Source: SURF-13 sp038924245 (GTDB lineage: Bacteria > Pseudomonadota > Gammaproteobacteria > SURF-13). From it: 8,185 bases of DNA. Position numbers and translations under genes: made by a program. The stretch lies in the NCBI GenBank assembly GCA_038924245.1, contig JBCKVB010000046.1:1-8185 (forward strand). Reading direction: 5' to 3'. Below the pieces are notes generated by a model. The model searched no databases. It saw nothing but the letters and a program-made list of their open reading frames with translations, and was not told the origin of the DNA. Positions 6,093 to 8,185 of this stretch are shown piece after piece (position 1 is the first letter of the stretch; every line of letters starts with the position of its first letter).

Positions 6093-6105
6093 GGCGGTAG
6101 CGTGC
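6093..6105 (+). promoter_or_regulatory. ops: ops element (RfaH recruitment site)
   Basis: GGCGGTAGCGTGC matches the E. coli operon polarity suppressor element at all 13 positions. In E. coli RfaH contacts this sequence on the non-template strand of a paused polymerase, within the leader of the operon it controls. Here it lies on the + strand, 77 bases after the regulator gene and 789 bases after rfaH, in an untranslated stretch. The fuller upstream part of a JUMPstart sequence is not evident. Caution: the last nine bases (GTAGCGTGC) also occur in the two REP arms at 6623-6631 and 6779-6787, so descent from a REP must be considered, although no REP hairpin follows here. Confidence 0.65.
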
Positions 6106-6111
6106 CCGAAT

Positions 6112-6135
6112 TGCTAAAGAAACTCTGATTAGCAG
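6112..6135. repeat. Second copy of the CTCTGATTA dispersed repeat
   Basis: The core from 6114 to 6135 resembles the - strand of 623-653 (18 matches over 22 paired positions plus one gap), sharing the exact block CTCTGATTA. It carries its own inverted repeat, TGCTAA (6112-6117) with TTAGCA (6129-6134). Both copies are therefore foldable around the same core but the arms differ, which suggests an element under selection for structure or the decayed end of a mobile element. It abuts the REP at 6138. Confidence 0.45.
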
Positions 6136-6137
6136 AC

Positions 6138-6164
6138 GTAGGTCAGGCTGCGAAGCTGCCTGAC
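6138..6164 (+). repeat. REP element (GTAG head plus hairpin)
   Basis: GTAG (6138-6141) is followed by GTCAGGC (6142-6148) pairing with GCCTGAC (6158-6164). Inside the stem, after one T-T mismatch, GC-GAA-GC closes the loop, and GCGAAGC is a known very stable mini-hairpin. A GTAG foot plus an imperfect palindrome is the layout recognised by RAYT (REP-associated tyrosine) transposases. No RAYT gene lies in the window. Homology of the next gene to its family begins directly after this element. Confidence 0.6.
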
Positions 6165-6177
6165 AATCCCTGATGAC

Positions 6178-6390
6178 GTGCTCCCGGTGGTCGTTTCTGG
6201 TGAAATTATTGCCGAGTATCCCAGTGATCTCCCTTACCCCAGTTACCTGATACTAGGATTCGTAAAGTCATGCCCGATACATGTTGTGGCGGCAAAGGAT
6301 AAAGCGAAGGAAACGTGTTATATCATTACGGCTTATCCACCGGATCCCGATCAGTGGAATGCCGGCTTCAAAACCAGGAGATCGTTATGA
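6178..6390 (+). CDS. DUF4258 toxin-like protein, N-terminally truncated
   Basis: From about DVLPVVVSGEIIAEYPSDLPYPSYLILGF in adjacent pieces through HVVAAKDKAKETCYIITAYPPDPDQW to FKTRRSL this is a clear DUF4258 protein, a family usually paired with YgiT-type zinc-finger antitoxins and thought to be its toxin. Family members run about 85-100 residues and begin with a helix containing HALERM-like sequence; only 70 residues remain here from GTG 6178. The frame is open upstream to a TAG at 6139-6141 and still reads IPDDVLP, family-like, back to about 6166, where REP sequence takes over. The expected N-terminus is not found in another frame upstream. So the gene has probably been cut by a REP-associated rearrangement and may be inactive. 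Its stop overlaps the antitoxin ATG by 4 bases. Confidence 0.72.
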   Translation: MLPVVVSGEIIAEYPSDLPYPSYLILGFVKSCPIHVVAAKDKAKETCYIITAYPPDPDQWNAGFKTRRSL

Positions 6391-6611
6391 AATGCGCCCT
6401 CTGCAAACAAGGTGAAACCAAGCCCGGCCAGGTAACGGTCACGCTTCAGAGAGGGGAAACCACGGTCATCTTAAAGGGTGTCCCGGCTGACGTGTGCGAG
6501 AACTGCGGAGAGTACTACCTGACCGAGAAGGTCGCCAAGCAGGTCATGCAGCGTGCGGAAGAATCTGTGAAAAGCGGCGCCGAAGTGGAGATCCTTCGGT
6601 TTGCGGCCTGA
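6387..6611 (+). CDS. YgiT-type zinc-finger antitoxin
   Basis: The 74-residue protein has two CxxC knuckles, Cys3/Cys6 (CALC) and Cys37/Cys40 (CENC), which bind one zinc ion as in the N-terminal domain of MqsA/YgiT. It continues GEYYLTEKVAKQV and ends EVEILRFAA, typical of the short YgiT-type proteins that accompany DUF4258 toxins. Unlike MqsA it has no C-terminal DNA-binding domain. ATG 6387 is supported by AGGAG at 6376-6380 and by the ATGA overlap with the toxin-like gene. The antitoxin looks intact while its partner is truncated, so it may be an orphan antitoxin. Confidence 0.88.
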   Translation: MKCALCKQGETKPGQVTVTLQRGETTVILKGVPADVCENCGEYYLTEKVAKQVMQRAEESVKSGAEVEILRFAA

Positions 6612-6622
6612 TATTAGCCGAC

Positions 6623-6787
6623 GTAGCGTGCGCTGTGCGCACGAAATGCCACGAAATGCATGGAATACCGTCTTTCACCGCGATATAGAGAAGGGGTGTA
6701 CCTGAATTGATTGGGCTGGTAAAAGTCACCATCATGATGATGACGGCCATGGTGAATTGCGTTGACCGTGCGCATAGCGCACGCTAC
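6623..6787. repeat. REPIN-like element: two inverted REPs around 123 bp
   Basis: Left arm 6623-6643 is GTAG plus stem CGTGCGC-TGT-GCGCACG. Right arm 6767-6787 is the mirror image, CGTGCGC-ATA-GCGCACG plus CTAC. The arms differ at only one of 21 positions when one is reverse-complemented. Two inverted REPs around a spacer is the REPIN/BIME layout mobilised by RAYT transposases. The spacer has further symmetry: CATCATGATG (6730-6739) is a perfect palindrome inside TCACCAT (6726-6732) / ATGGTGA (6749-6755). The right arm runs into the 5' end of the nucleotidyltransferase reading frame. No gene is apparent in 6612-6761. Confidence 0.75.
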
Positions 6788-7214
6788 TCTTGCCGCAAGA
6801 ATAGTGAATGAGTTAACCCAAGACGTGAACCTCAGACAGGCTATCCTGGCCGCCATCGGCACACAGCCGGGCGTCGGGCTGGCCATTCTGTTCGGTTCGC
6901 TGGCAGACGGCGAGGGGCGTGCGGGAAGTGATCTGGATCTGGCGCTAGACGCCGGGCGCCGCCTCACGGCCAGCGAGAAAATGGCGCTGATCTCCGAGCT
7001 GGCGGGAAGAACCGGCCGGCCGGTCGACCTGGTGGATATCCAGGCCATCGGCGAGCCGCTTCTGGGGCAGATTCTCCGCCATGGAAAAAGAATTCTGGGC
7101 AGCGATACGCACTACGCCAACCTGATTCGCAGGCACCTCTTCGACCAGGCGGATTTCCTGCCCTACCGCAACAGAATCCTCGCTGAAAGGAGGCAGGCAT
7201 GGATCGGGAAGTGA
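6762..7214 (+). CDS. mntA: MntA-type nucleotidyltransferase antitoxin
   Basis: The protein has the minimal nucleotidyltransferase signature GS-x10-DxD exactly (GSLADGEGRAGSDLD, residues 45-59 from TTG 6762), with a third acidic residue Asp89 in PVDLVD. MNT antitoxins of this class add AMP groups to a Tyr beside the catalytic motif of the partner HEPN toxin and so inactivate it. The start is uncertain. TTG 6762 has GGTGA (6751-6755) six bases upstream and gives 150 residues, but its first nine residues are encoded by the REP arm. GTG 6804 (136 residues) and GTG 6825 (129 residues) lie closer to the conserved part but have no clear ribosome-binding site. The stop lies 16 bases inside the HEPN gene, so the pair is coupled. 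Confidence 0.88.
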   Translation: MTVRIAHATLAARIVNELTQDVNLRQAILAAIGTQPGVGLAILFGSLADGEGRAGSDLDLALDAGRRLTASEKMALISELAGRTGRPVDLVDIQAIGEPLLGQILRHGKRILGSDTHYANLIRRHLFDQADFLPYRNRILAERRQAWIGK

Positions 7215-7615
7215 TCGAGCAAAAACTCGAATCCCTGCGCCGTTGCCTCCGGCGCATCGCCGACAAATGTCCGCCCGACCCGGAAACACTGGGGCGGAAT
7301 GCCGATCTCCAGGATATCATCGCGCTCAACCTTACCCGCGCCGTACAATTGTGCGTGGACATTGGCGCGCACCTCATTGCCGGCATGGAAGTGCCGCCAC
7401 CGGATACGATGGGCCAGACCTTCGATGCCCTGGCCCAGGCCGGCGTCATCCATGAGAATCTGGCGCTGCAACTGAAGCAAGCCGTGGGCTTTCGTAATAT
7501 CGCCGTGCACAACTACAAGGAAATTGACTGGACTATTGTCCACACCCTTGCCCGCCATCACCTTGGCGATTTCACCGAATTCGCCAAGGTTATCGCCTCC
7601 AGATTGGCAAGATGA
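7199..7615 (+). CDS. hepT: HepT-type HEPN (DUF86) ribonuclease toxin
   Basis: The 138-residue, mostly helical protein carries the HEPN active-site motif R-x4-H-x-Y as RNIAVHNY (Arg99, His104, Tyr106), the signature of DUF86/HepT toxins, RNases for which tRNA cleavage has been reported in studied cases. Tyr106 is the expected site of AMPylation by the antitoxin. Other family features are IALNLTRAVQLCVDIGAHLI (about 41-60) and MGQTFDAL (71-78). The start is certain: AAAGGAGG (7186-7193) lies 5 bases before ATG 7199. Toxin and antitoxin both keep their catalytic residues, so this module looks functional. Confidence 0.93.
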   Translation: MDREVIEQKLESLRRCLRRIADKCPPDPETLGRNADLQDIIALNLTRAVQLCVDIGAHLIAGMEVPPPDTMGQTFDALAQAGVIHENLALQLKQAVGFRNIAVHNYKEIDWTIVHTLARHHLGDFTEFAKVIASRLAR

Positions 7616-7644
7616 CGCAAGAAAAGCATGACTGGCTGGTCTTG

Positions 7645-7680
7645 CACCCGAGTGTGCATTAACGGGTGTGATGAGTTAAT
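7645..7680. promoter_or_regulatory. Overlapping inverted repeats upstream of hicBA
   Basis: CACCCG (7645-7650) pairs with CGGGTG (7663-7668), and ATTAAC (7658-7663) pairs with GTTAAT (7675-7680). The two interlock in the 84-base gap between hepT and hicB. They are candidate operators or a leader structure. I see no convincing -35/-10 pair here, so hicBA may depend partly on read-through from mntA-hepT. Confidence 0.35.
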
Positions 7681-7699
7681 CGAATTGTAGGAGAAAACC

Positions 7700-7906
7700 A
7701 TGAATTTCAAAGTGACATTGAATCGTGACGAAGACGGTATATGGATTGTGGAATGTCCGGCCATCCCGGGGTGTGTCAGCCAGGGACTGACGCGCGAGGA
7801 AGCAATGGACAACATTCGAGAGGCCATCCAGTTATGCTTGGAAGTCAGGGCTGAGCAGGGTCTGCCGCTGACTTTGGAGACCCGCGAAGTGGAAGTGACG
7901 CTCTGA
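7700..7906 (+). CDS. hicB: HicB family antitoxin (short form)
   Basis: This 68-residue protein has the compact HicB fold: a first strand (FKVTLNRDEDGIWIVECPAIPGC in adjacent pieces), the hallmark PGCVSQGLTREEAMDNIREAI, and a final strand REVEVTL. HicB proteins block the HicA toxin by covering its active site. This one lacks the extra C-terminal ribbon-helix-helix or helix-turn-helix that larger HicBs use to bind DNA, so its autoregulation is unclear. TAGGAG (7688-7693) sits 6 bases before ATG 7700. The antitoxin precedes the toxin, the reverse of classic hicAB, and the stop and next start share one base (TGATG). Confidence 0.9.
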   Translation: MNFKVTLNRDEDGIWIVECPAIPGCVSQGLTREEAMDNIREAIQLCLEVRAEQGLPLTLETREVEVTL

Positions 7907-8133
7907 TGCCGACGCTTCCGCTTCTGAGCGGGCGCGAAGTGGTGGGGGTGCTGGTTTCAATGGGTTGGACAGTTACCCGGCAGCGGGGCAGCCATATCAT
8001 TTTGACCAAGCCGGGCGAGCCGGCGACGTTGTCTGTCCCCGATCATAAAGAAGTAGCCCGAGGAACACTGCGCAGCCTGTTGAGATCGGCGAACCTGACC
8101 GTGAACGAATTTGTGGCCCATGTCCAAGCATAA
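7906..8133 (+). CDS. hicA: HicA family mRNA interferase toxin
   Basis: The 75-residue product matches HicA/YcfA toxins, small double-stranded-RNA-binding-like folds that cleave mRNA. The motif RQRGSHIILTKPG contains the catalytic His30, preceded by the family pattern LSGREVVGVLVSMGW. The central SVPDHKEVARGTLRSLLRSANLTVNEFV is the typical nucleotide-binding and dimer part, and the usual P-x-H-x-E-v-a-x-GT-L is intact. It begins one base inside the hicB stop codon, ensuring coupled synthesis. Nothing indicates damage. The remaining 52 bases to the window edge contain no recognisable gene or clear terminator. Confidence 0.93.
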   Translation: MPTLPLLSGREVVGVLVSMGWTVTRQRGSHIILTKPGEPATLSVPDHKEVARGTLRSLLRSANLTVNEFVAHVQA

Positions 8134-8185
8134 TATCCGTATCGTCACCGGATGGCCACTGCGGCCTTGTGGGATCAGCCATGGC

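Noticed and set aside
6138..6787. CRISPR-like array from the repeated palindromes.
   Set aside because: Only a few palindromes in inverted orientation, with unequal spacing and different sequence, and no cas genes; REP/REPIN explains them better.
6964..7561. Long - strand frames across mntA-hepT.
   Set aside because: The + strand carries exact MNT and HEPN signature motifs and a strong ribosome-binding site; the - strand products show none.

Overview
The window looks like chromosomal DNA of a Gram-negative member of the Pseudomonadota, probably a beta- or gammaproteobacterium. It carries an RfaH-type NusG paralogue, exported ChaN-like and M1-peptidase-like proteins, and GTAG-headed REP palindromes. 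No rRNA, tRNA, CRISPR array, intact insertion sequence or integrase is visible, and the species cannot be named from this sequence.

Layout from left to right. (1) 13-626, + strand: a MazEF/PemIK-type toxin-antitoxin (TA) pair with its own promoter and a small palindromic operator candidate. (2) 623-653: an inverted repeat in the gap between convergent genes. (3) 3899-691, - strand: a two-gene, translationally coupled unit encoding an exported ChaN-like protein with a C-terminal PDZ domain and an exported M1-type zinc metallopeptidase homologue. (4) 4694-3982, - strand: a HigBA TA pair. (5) 4701-4742: a divergent promoter region with nested palindromes between higBA and rfaH. (6) 4798-5304, + strand: RfaH. 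(7) 5359-6016, + strand: a strong promoter and a winged-helix regulator with a Rossmann-like C-terminal half. (8) 6025-6164: a non-coding leader with a perfect 18-bp palindrome, a 13/13 match to the ops element that recruits RfaH, a dispersed repeat and a REP hairpin. (9) 6178-6611: a DUF4258 toxin-like gene that has lost its N-terminal coding part, followed by an intact YgiT-type zinc-finger antitoxin. (10) 6623-6787: a REPIN-like pair of inverted REPs. (11) 6762-7615: a MntA/HepT (MNT-HEPN) pair. (12) 7700-8133: a HicBA pair.

The organising theme is five toxin-antitoxin modules of five different families in about 8 kb, interleaved with the regulatory entrance of what is normally an exopolysaccharide, capsule or LPS locus (rfaH, a regulator, then an ops leader). 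Instead of glycosyltransferase genes, the sequence downstream of ops holds TA modules and REP repeats. The likeliest reading (inference) is that TA modules and repeats accumulated between the ops leader and polysaccharide genes lying beyond the right edge. A more adventurous reading is that RfaH loaded at ops now reads through the TA array, and that HigA, binding the shared palindromes, also controls rfaH.
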